NCBI GenBank assembly: GCA_017465505.1
Contig: JAFTWB010000017.1
Location: 1 to 64,000, forward strand
DNA length: 64,000 bases
Reading direction: 5' to 3'
DNA from: Clostridia bacterium
GTDB taxonomy: Bacteria > Bacillota > Clostridia > Oscillospirales > Acutalibacteraceae
Positions within the stretch are counted from its first letter, which is position 1; each line of letters begins with the position of its first letter. Positions 33,956 to 42,745 of the stretch are shown here, piece by piece. The notes below the pieces were generated by a model, which was given only the letters and a program-made list of their open reading frames with translations, did no database searches and was not told the DNA's origin. The position numbers and the translations under genes are program-made.

Positions 33956-34900
33956 ATGGAACAAGCCGCCGCTCTTTTCGGCAGCTTTGACGAAAACATC
34001 CGTATCATAGAAAAAGAGTACGGAGTAAATGTGGTCACCCTTGACGGCGAGTTTAAAATCAAGGGAGATACCGAAGGCGTTTACAAGGCCGCAAAGGTGG
34101 TTGAGAGCTTACTGAGCCTTATTAACCGCGGCGAAACTCTTTCAGAGCAGAACATCCGCTACTGCATTTCTCTCGTTAACGAGGGCAGCAGCGAGAAGAT
34201 AGAATCTTTGGCAGGAGATTGCGTTTGCATTACCGCCAAAGGCAAGCCCATAAGACCCAAGACCATGGGTCAGCGTAATTATTGTAACCTCATTAAGGAG
34301 AACACCATCACCATAGGCGTAGGCCCTGCGGGTACAGGTAAGACTTATCTCGCCGTTGCTATGGCGGTTACGGCCTTCAGAGCCAAGGAGATTAACCGAA
34401 TTATCCTCACCCGTCCTGCCGTTGAAGCAGGAGAAAAGCTGGGATTTCTGCCGGGCGATTTGCAGAGCAAGGTTGACCCTTACCTGCGTCCTCTTTACGA
34501 CGCCCTTTTTGATATGCTGGGGGCTGAAACCTACCAGAAATACGTAGAAAGAGGCAATATTGAGGTTGCCCCTCTTGCCTATATGCGAGGCAGAACTCTG
34601 GACGACAGCTTCATTATTCTTGACGAAGCCCAGAACACCACCACAGAGCAGATGAAAATGTTCTTAACCCGACTTGGCTTTAACTCCAAGATGGTAATTA
34701 CAGGTGACATCACACAGATTGACCTGCCAAACGGTGCAAGGAGTGGCCTTAAAGAATGTATCAAGGTTCTTAAAAATATTGATGATATTGCAAGTTGCAG
34801 ATTTTCGGAAAAGGATGTTGTAAGGCACAGGCTTGTGCAGGACATCATCAAAGCATACGCAAAACTTGAGGAAGGAAGAGATAAAGATGGCAAAAGATAA
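33956..34900 (+). CDS. PhoH-family ATPase (PhoH-like)
   Basis: 314 residues as drawn. N-terminal KH-like part, then the PhoH ATPase: Walker A 'GPAGTGKTYLAVAMAV', 'LTRPAVEAGEKLGFLPGDLQSKVDPYLRPLYDAL', Walker B 'FIILDEAQNTT', 'MVITGDITQIDLP'. Usually found with ybeY in an RNA-metabolism operon, as here. The start is doubtful: AGGAG at 33915-33919 is 36 nt away from this ATG, and similarity-like sequence (TEQAVNIGR) extends upstream in frame to a TAG at 33914 without any ATG, GTG or TTG. An ACG at 33929, one change from ATG, stands at ideal spacing. The true N-terminus may therefore be about nine residues longer. Confidence 0.93.
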   Translation: MEQAAALFGSFDENIRIIEKEYGVNVVTLDGEFKIKGDTEGVYKAAKVVESLLSLINRGETLSEQNIRYCISLVNEGSSEKIESLAGDCVCITAKGKPIRPKTMGQRNYCNLIKENTITIGVGPAGTGKTYLAVAMAVTAFRAKEINRIILTRPAVEAGEKLGFLPGDLQSKVDPYLRPLYDALFDMLGAETYQKYVERGNIEVAPLAYMRGRTLDDSFIILDEAQNTTTEQMKMFLTRLGFNSKMVITGDITQIDLPNGARSGLKECIKVLKNIDDIASCRFSEKDVVRHRLVQDIIKAYAKLEEGRDKDGKR

Positions 34901-35396
34901 AATCACAGTAGTTATTACAAACAGACAGAAGGACGTAGCAATCCCCACAGGACTGAGAATGTTAGTGAGACGTTGCTGCACTGCTACCCTTAAGACAGAA
35001 AATTTCGAAGGCCCTGCTGAAATCAGCGTTTCCTTCGTAAACAACGCCCAGATTAAAGAGCTCAACGCTCAGTACCGAAACAAGGACATCGAAACCGACG
35101 TCCTTTCTTTCGGTCTTTGCGGTGAGGACGGCAAGTACGACATTGACCCCGAAACAGGCGCTCAGCTTCTGGGAGATGTTGTTATTTCTATGGAAAGAGC
35201 CGTTGAGCAGGCAAATATCTACGGTCACTCCTTACAGAGAGAAGTAGGTTATCTTACCTGCCACAGCGTTCTTCACCTTTTAGGATATGACCACGAGGAT
35301 AACCTCGAGCGTATCCGTATGCGTGAAAAGGAAGAGCACGTAATGGAGCTTCTGGGTCTTCCCGCTTCCTCCAGCTACGTTGTGGATGAGGAATAA
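34887..35396 (+). CDS. ybeY: endoribonuclease YbeY
   Basis: 169 residues. Zn-dependent RNase for rRNA processing and ribosome quality control. The motif 'HSVLHLLGYDHED' carries the three metal-binding histidines (H-x3-H-x5-H). Start chosen at the ATG of 34887, which overlaps the phoH end by 14 bp and has GGAAGGAAG upstream. Confidence 0.96.
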   Translation: MAKDKITVVITNRQKDVAIPTGLRMLVRRCCTATLKTENFEGPAEISVSFVNNAQIKELNAQYRNKDIETDVLSFGLCGEDGKYDIDPETGAQLLGDVVISMERAVEQANIYGHSLQREVGYLTCHSVLHLLGYDHEDNLERIRMREKEEHVMELLGLPASSSYVVDEE

Positions 35397-35399
35397 GCT

Positions 35400-35864
35400 A
35401 TGAAACGTCAGCTTAAAAGCTTTGCAAATGCTTTTCGAGGTATAGCCGCAGCCTTTATTACGGAAGGCCATATGCGTTTTCACTTTGTTGCGGCCTTTTT
35501 TGTGCTTTTGTTTGCTTACATATGCGAGGTAAATACCAGCGAGTGGGCTATTCTTCTGCTCACTATCGGCTCTGTTTTCACTGCTGAGCTTATTAACACC
35601 GCTATTGAAGAGCTTTGCAACCTTTATTCAAAAGAGCACAACCCCAAAATCGGCAGAATCAAGGACATCGCCGCAGGTGCAGTTCTTGCCGTAGCTTTTG
35701 CCGCCGTTGTGGTTGCTGTGTTTGTTTTCCTTCTTTCAGGCAATCTTTTATATGGAATCGACAGACTTTTAAAACATCCCCTTTACTTCATCCCCTTGGG
35801 TATCTGCGGTGTTTGCTCTGTTCTTTTCGTTATTTTCGGCGGTTTCAGGAACACAAAAAAATAA
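35400..35864 (+). CDS. dgkA: diacylglycerol/undecaprenol kinase
   Basis: 154 residues, DgkA family. 'FRGIAAAFITEGHMRFHFVAAFFVLLFA' and the catalytic 'TIGSVFTAELINTAIEELCNLYSKEHNPKIGRIKDIAAGAVL' are unmistakable. In Gram-positives this family phosphorylates undecaprenol to recycle the lipid carrier for cell-wall synthesis. It carries one more hydrophobic segment at the C-terminus (YFIPLGICGVCSVLFVIFGGF, about 128-150) than the standard three spans. It starts three bases after ybeY. Confidence 0.93.
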   Translation: MKRQLKSFANAFRGIAAAFITEGHMRFHFVAAFFVLLFAYICEVNTSEWAILLLTIGSVFTAELINTAIEELCNLYSKEHNPKIGRIKDIAAGAVLAVAFAAVVVAVFVFLLSGNLLYGIDRLLKHPLYFIPLGICGVCSVLFVIFGGFRNTKK

Positions 35865-35877
35865 ACTTTACATAAAT

Positions 35878-35901
35878 CGTCACATCTTCTCAGGTGTGAC
35901 G
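35878..35901 (+). promoter_or_regulatory. hairpin between dgkA and era
   Basis: CGTCACA / TGTGACG perfect 7-bp stem with a 10-nt loop, 21 bp before the era ATG and without a T tract. It may be a processing or stability element. Confidence 0.4.
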
Positions 35902-35922
35902 ATAAAACTATAAGGAGAATTT

Positions 35923-36831
35923 ATGAATTTTCAGGATAAATCCGCTTTTATTTCAATTGTTGGCAGGCCAAACGCTGGCAAATCTTCACTTCTTAACAAG
36001 ATGTTAGGCCAGAAAATTGCCATTGTTTCAGACAAGCCTCAGACCACCCGTACACGCATTATGGGTGTGCTTACAGAGGGTGAACATCAGCTTGTTTTCA
36101 CCGACACACCGGGTATGCATAAGCCCAAGACTTCTCTGGGCAACTATATGGTTCGCTCTGTTAAGGAGTCCGTTTCTTCTGCCGACGCTTGTCTTTTAGT
36201 TGTTGAAGCAGGCAGAGAGCCCGACGAAACCGAGCAGGGACTTATCAAGAGAATCAGCGAAATGGGTATTCCTGCTGTTCTTGCCATAAACAAAACCGAC
36301 CTTATCAAACAAAAAGAAGAGCTTATGCACCTTATCCTTACTTACAGCTCTATGTTTGATTTTGAGGCAATTGTGCCCCTTAGTGCAAGAACGGGAGAAA
36401 ACGTACCTGCTCTTATTGAGGAGCTTAAAAAGCTTACCGCCGAGGGCGGTCACTTCTTTGAAGAGGACACTCTGACTGACCAGTCCGAGAGGGTTTTAGC
36501 CTCTGAAATGATAAGAGAAAAGCTTCTTCGGAATCTCGACAAAGAAATCCCTCACGGCACTGCCGTTATCGTAGAGAAAATGAAGCAGAGAGATTCAGGC
36601 ATACTTGATATTGAGGCTACAATCTACTGCGAAAGAGAGAGCCACAAGGGCATTATCATCGGCAAAGGCGGCAAAATGCTGAAAAAGGTCAGCACAACCG
36701 CCAGAGAGGATATGGAAAGATTCTTCGACTGTAAGGTTAACCTTCAGACCTGGGTTAAGGTAAGAGAAGACTGGCGAAACAGAGAAGGAATTATGAGAAG
36801 TCTGGGCTTCTCGGAGAAGGACTTCCAATAG
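35923..36831 (+). CDS. era: GTPase Era
   Basis: 302 residues. G domain: 'GRPNAGKSSLLNKMLGQKIAIVSDKPQTTRTRIMGVL', 'FTDTPGMHKPKTSLGNYM', 'AINKTDLIK'; C-terminal KH domain 'RESHKGIIIGKGGKMLKKVSTTAREDMERFFDCKVNLQTWVKVREDWRN'. It binds the 3' end of 16S rRNA during 30S assembly. RBS AAGGAG. Standard position between dgkA and yqzL-recO. Confidence 0.98.
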   Translation: MNFQDKSAFISIVGRPNAGKSSLLNKMLGQKIAIVSDKPQTTRTRIMGVLTEGEHQLVFTDTPGMHKPKTSLGNYMVRSVKESVSSADACLLVVEAGREPDETEQGLIKRISEMGIPAVLAINKTDLIKQKEELMHLILTYSSMFDFEAIVPLSARTGENVPALIEELKKLTAEGGHFFEEDTLTDQSERVLASEMIREKLLRNLDKEIPHGTAVIVEKMKQRDSGILDIEATIYCERESHKGIIIGKGGKMLKKVSTTAREDMERFFDCKVNLQTWVKVREDWRNREGIMRSLGFSEKDFQ

Positions 36832-36961
36832 AGTGAGCAAAATAATCACTCGAAAATCTGATTCGGATATACTCGACTCACTCTAAGGAAATTAAAACCA
36901 ACAACAAAATCCCCTCTATATCACCCTCACCTTTAAGGTATACTAATATTGGTGATGGTAT

Positions 36962-37123
36962 ATGGACAAAAACAAAGCTTGGGAGATTTTTGCCGCTTCA
37001 GGAAAGATTGAGGATTATCTTAACTTCAAATCTGCACTAAGGGAAGATTCTCCTCAGGATAATATAAATGCAGACAAAAATAAAGACAAACGGACTGATT
37101 ATAAAACAACAGAATATAGGTGA
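36962..37123 (+). CDS. yqzL: small YqzL-like protein
   Basis: 53 codons from the ATG at 36962 to TGA at 37121-37123. The product 'KAWEIFAASGKIEDYLNFKSAL' matches the short YqzL family (W-x-x-F-x-x-T/S-G-x-I-x-x-Y-L-x-x-K), and the gene stands between era and recO exactly as in Bacillus. The C-terminal part after residue 30 is hydrophilic and overlaps the recO start by 56 bp. Function is unknown. Confidence 0.75.
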   Translation: MDKNKAWEIFAASGKIEDYLNFKSALREDSPQDNINADKNKDKRTDYKTTEYR

Positions 37124-37823
37124 GCAGGACAGACTGGTCACAATTCTCACAAGAGATGTGGGGGTAATCAGGGCTTTTGTCCGTCAGGGCAAGAACATAA
37201 AAAGCAAAAACTGTGCTCCCACAGGGCTTTTGTGTTACTCCGAGCTTAAGCTTTATAAGGGCAGGCAGGACTACTACACTGTAGAAAGTGCGACTCTTAT
37301 TGATATGTTTTCAGGGCTTAAAAAGGAGCTCAGCCGACTTTCTCTTGCAGAGTATTTCTGCGAAATTGCCGCAACTGTTGCACCCACCGAGCAAGAGGCA
37401 GAGGAGCACCTGAGGCTGCTTCTTAACGCACTTTTTCTTCTTTCAAAAGGAGATGTAAGCGAGCTTCTTATTAAGTCGGCGGTAGAGATGAGGCTTGCCT
37501 CAATTTCAGGCTATATGCCTGATTTGCTTATGTGCCCAAGGTGCGGAGCTTACGAAAAGGATGAGATGTACTTTCTTTTAAGCGGTCAGCTTTTCTGCAA
37601 GGACTGCTTTGAAAAATCCCCTTTTCCCTATGGCGAAAAGCTCTCAAAAAGTTTGACTCTTGCACTTCGTCACTTGGTTTTTGCCGAGGACAAAAAGCTT
37701 TTTTCCTTTACTCTTTCAGAAGAGTCGCTGAAAAAGCTCAGCTATATTACCGAGAATTATTTAAGCAAAAAGGTGGAAAAGGAATTTGCCACCTTACAAT
37801 TTTACAAGACAATCAGCAGTTAA
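37068..37823 (+). CDS. recO: DNA repair protein RecO
   Basis: 251 residues. N-terminal OB fold ('TNGLIIKQQNIGEQDRLVTILTRDVGVIRAFVRQGK'), helical middle, and a Zn-finger 'CPRCGAYEKDEMYFLLSGQLFCKDC' with C-x2-C...C-x2-C spacing. It loads RecA with RecR and anneals strands in gap repair. The start overlaps yqzL, so translation is probably coupled. Confidence 0.95.
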   Translation: MQTKIKTNGLIIKQQNIGEQDRLVTILTRDVGVIRAFVRQGKNIKSKNCAPTGLLCYSELKLYKGRQDYYTVESATLIDMFSGLKKELSRLSLAEYFCEIAATVAPTEQEAEEHLRLLLNALFLLSKGDVSELLIKSAVEMRLASISGYMPDLLMCPRCGAYEKDEMYFLLSGQLFCKDCFEKSPFPYGEKLSKSLTLALRHLVFAEDKKLFSFTLSEESLKKLSYITENYLSKKVEKEFATLQFYKTISS

Positions 37824-37829
37824 AAGATT

Positions 37830-40187
37830 ATGGAAAAACATTACAAAGCATTAGAACTAGACAAAATTTTAAATCAGCTTGCTGACCTCACCTCTTTAGC
37901 CGACGCAAGAGAGCGTGCGCTGGAGATAGAGCCTTCTTTCGGGCTTTTTGAGGTAGTTGAGCAAATGAAGCTCACCGAGGACGCCTTTATTCTTTCGGGA
38001 AGATTCGGCACGCCTTCCTTCGGTGCGGTTAAAAATCCTATGAGTGCCTTAAGGCGAGGAGAAGCAGGGGGTGTTATGAGCACTCTGGAGCTTCTGCGTG
38101 TGGCTGAAACTCTCAGGGTTATCAGAGGCATTAAGGAGTGGAGAAGTAAATCATCATCGATAGAAACTTCTCTCAATCTTCTTTTTGACAGACTCAGCCC
38201 AAACAAATATCTGGAAGAAAAAATCACAACTGCAATTTTAAGTGAGGAAGAAATCGCCGACAACGCCTCTCCTGCCCTTTACGACATCAGACGCAAGAAG
38301 CGACAGGCGGCTTCAAAGGCAAGAGAAATTCTGGACAAAATCGTCCGCTCTTCCTCTTATCAGAAGTTTTTGCAGGACAACATTATAACTCAGCGAAGCG
38401 GCAGATTTGTTGTGCCTGTAAAGGCAGAGTGCCGCTCAGCTATCCCCGGTCTTGTTCACGACACATCCTCAAGCGGTGCCACGGTTTTTGTTGAGCCTAT
38501 GGGCGTTGTGCAGGCAAACAACGACATCCGTGTTTTAGAGGCAAAGGAAGAAGCCGAGATTGAGCGTATTCTTTTTGAGCTCTCTTCCGAAGCAGGGGCA
38601 AACGCAGACACCATAAGCGAAAGCTACAACTCTTTAGTTGAGCTTAATCTGATTTTTGCCAAGGCAAATCTGGGATACAAGATGAAAGCCTCTGTGCCCA
38701 AAATCAATAATCAGGGTTACATAAACCTGAAATCTGCCCGTCATCCTCTTATTGACCCCAAGGCGGTTGTACCTACCGACATTACTCTGGGCAAGGATTT
38801 TGACACTCTTGTTATTACAGGCCCAAACACTGGCGGCAAGACTGTTTCTCTCAAGACTGTAGGTCTATTTACATTGATGGCAATGTGCGGTCTTATGATT
38901 CCTACTGAAGACGGCAGCGAGGTTTCTATTTTTGAGAAGGTGCTGGTGGACATCGGCGACGAGCAGAGCATTGAGCAGTCCCTCTCCACTTTCTCTGCTC
39001 ATATGACAAATATCGTTTCTATATTGAAGGTTGCAAACAACCGCAGTCTGGTGCTTATTGACGAGCTTGGTGCAGGCACAGACCCTGTTGAGGGTGCGGC
39101 TCTTGCCGTGGCAATTCTTGATGAGCTCAGAGGAAAAGGTGCGAAAATTGCTTCTACCACCCACTATGCCGAGCTTAAGGAATACGCCCTGAGAACAGAG
39201 AGGGTGGAAAACGGCTGTTGCGAGTTTGACGTTGCCACACTAAGGCCTACCTACAAGCTTCTCATCGGAATACCGGGTAAGAGTAATGCTTTTGCTATTA
39301 GCGAGCGTCTTGGAATGGAAAAAGAGCTGGTAGACAAGGCAAGAGAGCTTGTGTCCACTGAAAGCAGGCGTTTTGAAGCCGCCGTTGAGTCTTTGGAAGA
39401 CAGACGCCAAGAGCTTCAGCGAGAGCTCGTAAGAGCTCAGCAGATGTCTTCCCTTGCAGACTCTGACAAGCAGAAGGCTCAGACAGAGCTTGAAAGAGTG
39501 AAAAAGCAGGCAGAGTCCGAAATTGCACGGGCAAAGCACGAGGCTCAGCTTATTTTAAGCCGCACAAGGGCACAGGCAGAGGCGATTTTAGAGGAAATCG
39601 AAAGCTTTAAAAAGAAAGCTCAGCTCTCATCAGATGACAAAGCAAAGCTTAAGCAGGCTATGCGTAAAATGGAAGACGAAGCAGACCCCGTTGCCAAGAC
39701 CAAAAACGAGGGCTACACTCTTCCACGTCCTCTGAAAAAAGGCGACACTGTGCTGATTTTTGATATCGACAAAAAGGCCACCCTTCTTGAAACTCCCAAA
39801 GAAAACGACACTCAGGTGCTGGTACAGGCAGGCGTTATCAAGACAAGGGTGAAGATTTCAAATCTTCGTCTATTAAAGGACGAAAAGGTGAAGATGGGCG
39901 GCAAATCCATTACTAAGACCATCTCCTCCACTCTGGACACCAGAGGAATAAGCGAGATTGATGTAAGGGGTCAGACCGCTGACGAGGCGATTATGAGCGT
40001 GGACAGTGCTATTGACACCGCTATTTTACGCCACACCGAGCGTCTTACTATTATCCACGGCAAAGGCACAGGTGTACTGCGTAAGGAAATCCAGAATTTC
40101 CTCAGGCACCACAAAGCTGTAAAGTCCTTCCGCTTAGGTACTTTCGGCGAAGGCGAAGCAGGCGTAACAATTGTTGAACTCCGTTAG
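37830..40187 (+). CDS. mutS2: MutS2 ATPase with Smr domain
   Basis: 785 residues, full length. MutS core without the mismatch-recognition domain; P-loop 'GPNTGGKTVSLKTVGL', Walker B 'LVLIDELGAGTDPVEGAALAV', long coiled coil (about 510-620, rich in Glu, Lys, Gln) and a C-terminal Smr domain ('LDTRGISEIDVRGQTADEAIMSVDSAIDTA', 'LTIIHGKGTGVLRKEIQNFLRHHKAVKSF'). MutS2 limits homologous recombination and rescues collided ribosomes. Last gene of the phoH to mutS2 block, six bases after recO. Confidence 0.97.
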   Translation: MEKHYKALELDKILNQLADLTSLADARERALEIEPSFGLFEVVEQMKLTEDAFILSGRFGTPSFGAVKNPMSALRRGEAGGVMSTLELLRVAETLRVIRGIKEWRSKSSSIETSLNLLFDRLSPNKYLEEKITTAILSEEEIADNASPALYDIRRKKRQAASKAREILDKIVRSSSYQKFLQDNIITQRSGRFVVPVKAECRSAIPGLVHDTSSSGATVFVEPMGVVQANNDIRVLEAKEEAEIERILFELSSEAGANADTISESYNSLVELNLIFAKANLGYKMKASVPKINNQGYINLKSARHPLIDPKAVVPTDITLGKDFDTLVITGPNTGGKTVSLKTVGLFTLMAMCGLMIPTEDGSEVSIFEKVLVDIGDEQSIEQSLSTFSAHMTNIVSILKVANNRSLVLIDELGAGTDPVEGAALAVAILDELRGKGAKIASTTHYAELKEYALRTERVENGCCEFDVATLRPTYKLLIGIPGKSNAFAISERLGMEKELVDKARELVSTESRRFEAAVESLEDRRQELQRELVRAQQMSSLADSDKQKAQTELERVKKQAESEIARAKHEAQLILSRTRAQAEAILEEIESFKKKAQLSSDDKAKLKQAMRKMEDEADPVAKTKNEGYTLPRPLKKGDTVLIFDIDKKATLLETPKENDTQVLVQAGVIKTRVKISNLRLLKDEKVKMGGKSITKTISSTLDTRGISEIDVRGQTADEAIMSVDSAIDTAILRHTERLTIIHGKGTGVLRKEIQNFLRHHKAVKSFRLGTFGEGEAGVTIVELR

Positions 40188-40326
40188 CCGTTAGTCGTTA
40201 GCCACGACGGGGCAACTCCGCCGGGTTAGCCACCCGGAGGGCTATTCCGCCGGGTTAGCCACCCGGAGGGCTATTCCGCCTTTGGATAGGTTGGCGATAA
40301 ATATAAAGTCAGATTAACGGCGGGGT
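40188..40326. repeat. dispersed CCGTTA/TAACGG element, copy B, with 29-bp tandem units
   Basis: Begins right after the mutS2 stop with CCGTTAG, contains GGGTTAGCCACCCGGAGGG twice at a 29-bp period (40223, 40252), then GCCTTTGGATAGGTT and ends ATTAACGGCGGGG. Orientation is opposite to copy A. Confidence 0.7.
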
Positions 40327-40346
40327 TAAAAGTTTGAGCAACGCCT

Positions 40347-40557
40347 ATTGTAGGGGTCGGCGCCTCGACGACCCGAGCAAGCTTTCAAATCATATGGCGT
40401 TTTTCAAATTGAAAATAAAACGTTAAATCTAAATCAGTAAAAATCCATTTTTTAAACCGACGTTAATGAATTTTCCCTATAAATCCATTTTATCAAAAGT
40501 CGGAATCGCCCTCAGCTTGCTACCCTGCGGGACGTCGAGGACGCCGTCCCCTACAAT
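40347..40557. repeat. MITE-like element with about 29-bp terminal inverted repeats
   Basis: ATTGTAGGGGTCGGCG... (from 40347) and ...GCCGTCCCCTACAAT (to 40557) are inverted copies over about 29 bp with a few mismatches. The inside holds a decayed part of the CCGTTA-type element (about 40453-40530: GACGTTAATGAA...TCGGAATCGCCCTCAG). It codes for nothing. Confidence 0.7.
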
Positions 40558-40581
40558 GATACAATTACATTCCTATAATCC

Positions 40582-40620
40582 CAAACTCATCGTTGATAAA
40601 ACGATGAGTTTGTTATTTTT
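40582..40620 (+). terminator. rho-independent terminator
   Basis: CAAACTCATCGT / ACGATGAGTTTG perfect stem with a 7-nt loop, then TTATTTTT. It separates the mutS2 block from the dockerin gene. Confidence 0.85.
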
Positions 40621-40657
40621 ACTAAATAGTGGCGACTAATATTGTAGCCTTTGTTTA

Positions 40658-40686
40658 TTGATTGTAGACCTTCTGTTTTGTATAAT
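40658..40686 (+). promoter_or_regulatory. promoter of the dockerin protein gene
   Basis: TTGATT (40658-40663), 17 bp, TATAAT (40681-40686), 20 bp before the ATG at 40707, with AAGGAGGA between. Confidence 0.82.
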
Positions 40687-40706
40687 AAAATCAAGGAGGA
40701 ATCTAT

Positions 40707-42665
40707 ATGAAACGATACATAAGCTTAATTTTATCAATACTTATAATTTTCTCAGCTTTAGGCGTGACCTTTGTTTCTGCCGAGGACAAATCCGAGAGCT
40801 TAGCCTCTTTACCCGAGGTTAAAGATGGGTTTAATCGTTATTTCTTCCTTTTGCCCGAGGATTGGTTCTGGGATGAGTCAAATGTTGTGGGCATTTACTG
40901 GCAAGGAAGCGACACTCCCTGTGAGGTCTGGCCCGGGTTTGAAGCACACAAGGCAGACACGGAGGATGTTTACTACTACGACGTGCCAGTTGACGCAGAA
41001 ACCATTATCTGGAACAATCACTACATCAACAGTGAAATTGACTACGACATTTCCAGATACAACAAGCGTACAGATTGGCTCACTCTAAAAAACACTCAGG
41101 GTCAGGTGATTCCCTCGGGGATGATTGCCACAGTTGACCCCGACTGGGAAGAAGAAAGGGGCACATACCCCACCTGTGACTGGTACTGCTACTATGGAAA
41201 CGGCGAGTACGGCAATGAACACACCAACAAGGAAGAAAACACCTACCGCTACTACTTCTATTTACCTGAGCAGTGGGACACCGAAGATTCTCAGGCAGCG
41301 GTATACTGGTGGTATCCCACAGACTTGGGCGACAGTGTTCTTGCCGAAAAGACAAATATAGATGGTCTTTACTACTGCGATGTTCCTCAAAAAGCCACTT
41401 TTCTTTGCTTTGGAAATTCCAAAGAAGCCGCTCTTAAAAGCAAAGGTGAGTCGGTATATGTTGAATGTAAATATCAGAGAGGCAAGGTTTTTGTAATTGA
41501 CTTTGACAAAACCACCCCCAGCAACGAGTTTGCTAACGAATACGTTTACAGCGGAAGCTGGTACATTTACTATGGTGACGGCACCTTCGGCGTTACAGAG
41601 AGAAAGGGAGATAAGTTTTACTCCTGCCGCTCTTTTGGCGGTGACAACCCTGCTCCCGTAATTGAAACCAATCGCTACTACTTCTATATGCCAGAGGAAT
41701 GGGACAACATTATGTCCTCAACACTTCACATTTACTGGTGGGAAGGCACAAACCATTGCGGCAGCTTCTGGCCTGGATATGAAGCTAACCCCACAACTAC
41801 AAAGGGTCTTTTCTACTACGATGTTCCCAAGGATGTTACTTCAATTATCATAAATAACGGCGTAACACGTATCAGTTCTCCTGTGGGAATCGATTTTCAG
41901 AGCAAAAACATAGGCACCGAATACTATGAGCCTGGCGAAAGCGAGCTTTATCCCGACGGACTTGAGAGCTTTGATAATATGGTTTACGTCATCAACTTTG
42001 ATGATATGTACTATGAGCTGGAAGGTCCTGTTATCGGCGGTGACTGGTACTATTATTACGGCGACGGTGAATACGGCACAACCCCACAGAAGGGCGATGT
42101 GGTGTATTCAAACCGCCAGATTGGTACACCTCCCAATTACAAGAGAACCGCTCCCGAGGAAAACGAAATGACCTTGTTTTTCCTTGATAGCGTTGAGCGT
42201 ACACCTGTTTACGTTATCTACACCGTAAACGAAGACGGAAAAGACAAATCCGCAACCACCATACTTACATCAATTGCACGCTCAGATAAAGGCTTGCTCT
42301 CTTACGCAATTGTTCCTGAAGATATAAAAGATGTTTACTTCTTCTATAATGAGGATGTGAAAACCCATTATATCAAGAAGAATCTGGTTCACAACGCTAT
42401 GTTTAGCTTCGGAACATTTGTCAATGGCAAGTACGACTACAAATCAACACTGCTGACAGAAGACCTTGATATTATCGAGTTTATTTCAGGCGATTCGGAT
42501 CAAAACGGCAAGGTGACTATTCAGGACGCAACCCTGATTCAGAAATATCTCGCCAAGAAGACTTTGTTGGGCGGTAAAGGACTGCAGGCTGCCGACTTCA
42601 ATAAAGACGGCAAGGTTACAGTAAAAGACGCAACCGCAATCCAGAAGTATCTGGCTAAAAGCTGA
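40707..42665 (+). CDS. secreted multimodular protein with repeated CBM-like modules and C-terminal dockerin
   Basis: 652 residues. Signal peptide (1-25, LILSILIIFSALGVTFVSAED). Three similar modules of about 130-150 residues follow (starting near residues 43, 184 and 325), each with 'RYYFYLPEEW' ... 'IYWWEG' ... 'WPGYEA' ... 'FYYDVP' ... 'INNG' and ending in 'GxWYYYYGDGEYG'; a fourth, shorter one starts near 490 ('MTLFFLDSVERTPVYVIYT'). The W-P-G and N-N-G patterns resemble starch-binding CBM25/26. Residues about 590-652 are a type I dockerin with two Ca loops (DSDQNGKVTIQD, DFNKDGKVTVKD) each followed by 'ATxIQKYLAK'. No catalytic domain: probably a substrate-binding subunit held by a cohesin scaffold. 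CBM family assignment is by eye. Confidence 0.85.
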   Translation: MKRYISLILSILIIFSALGVTFVSAEDKSESLASLPEVKDGFNRYFFLLPEDWFWDESNVVGIYWQGSDTPCEVWPGFEAHKADTEDVYYYDVPVDAETIIWNNHYINSEIDYDISRYNKRTDWLTLKNTQGQVIPSGMIATVDPDWEEERGTYPTCDWYCYYGNGEYGNEHTNKEENTYRYYFYLPEQWDTEDSQAAVYWWYPTDLGDSVLAEKTNIDGLYYCDVPQKATFLCFGNSKEAALKSKGESVYVECKYQRGKVFVIDFDKTTPSNEFANEYVYSGSWYIYYGDGTFGVTERKGDKFYSCRSFGGDNPAPVIETNRYYFYMPEEWDNIMSSTLHIYWWEGTNHCGSFWPGYEANPTTTKGLFYYDVPKDVTSIIINNGVTRISSPVGIDFQSKNIGTEYYEPGESELYPDGLESFDNMVYVINFDDMYYELEGPVIGGDWYYYYGDGEYGTTPQKGDVVYSNRQIGTPPNYKRTAPEENEMTLFFLDSVERTPVYVIYTVNEDGKDKSATTILTSIARSDKGLLSYAIVPEDIKDVYFFYNEDVKTHYIKKNLVHNAMFSFGTFVNGKYDYKSTLLTEDLDIIEFISGDSDQNGKVTIQDATLIQKYLAKKTLLGGKGLQAADFNKDGKVTVKDATAIQKYLAKS

Positions 42666-42683
42666 TTTTTAAGACAAATCAAA

Positions 42684-42719
42684 ACCGCTGAGGACTTAGT
42701 AATCCTCAGCGGTTTTTTT
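42684..42719 (+). terminator. rho-independent terminator
   Basis: ACCGCTGAGGA / TCCTCAGCGGT perfect stem followed by seven Ts. Confidence 0.92.
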
Positions 42720-42745
42720 ATTGTATTAAATCTATCAGTCTTTTG

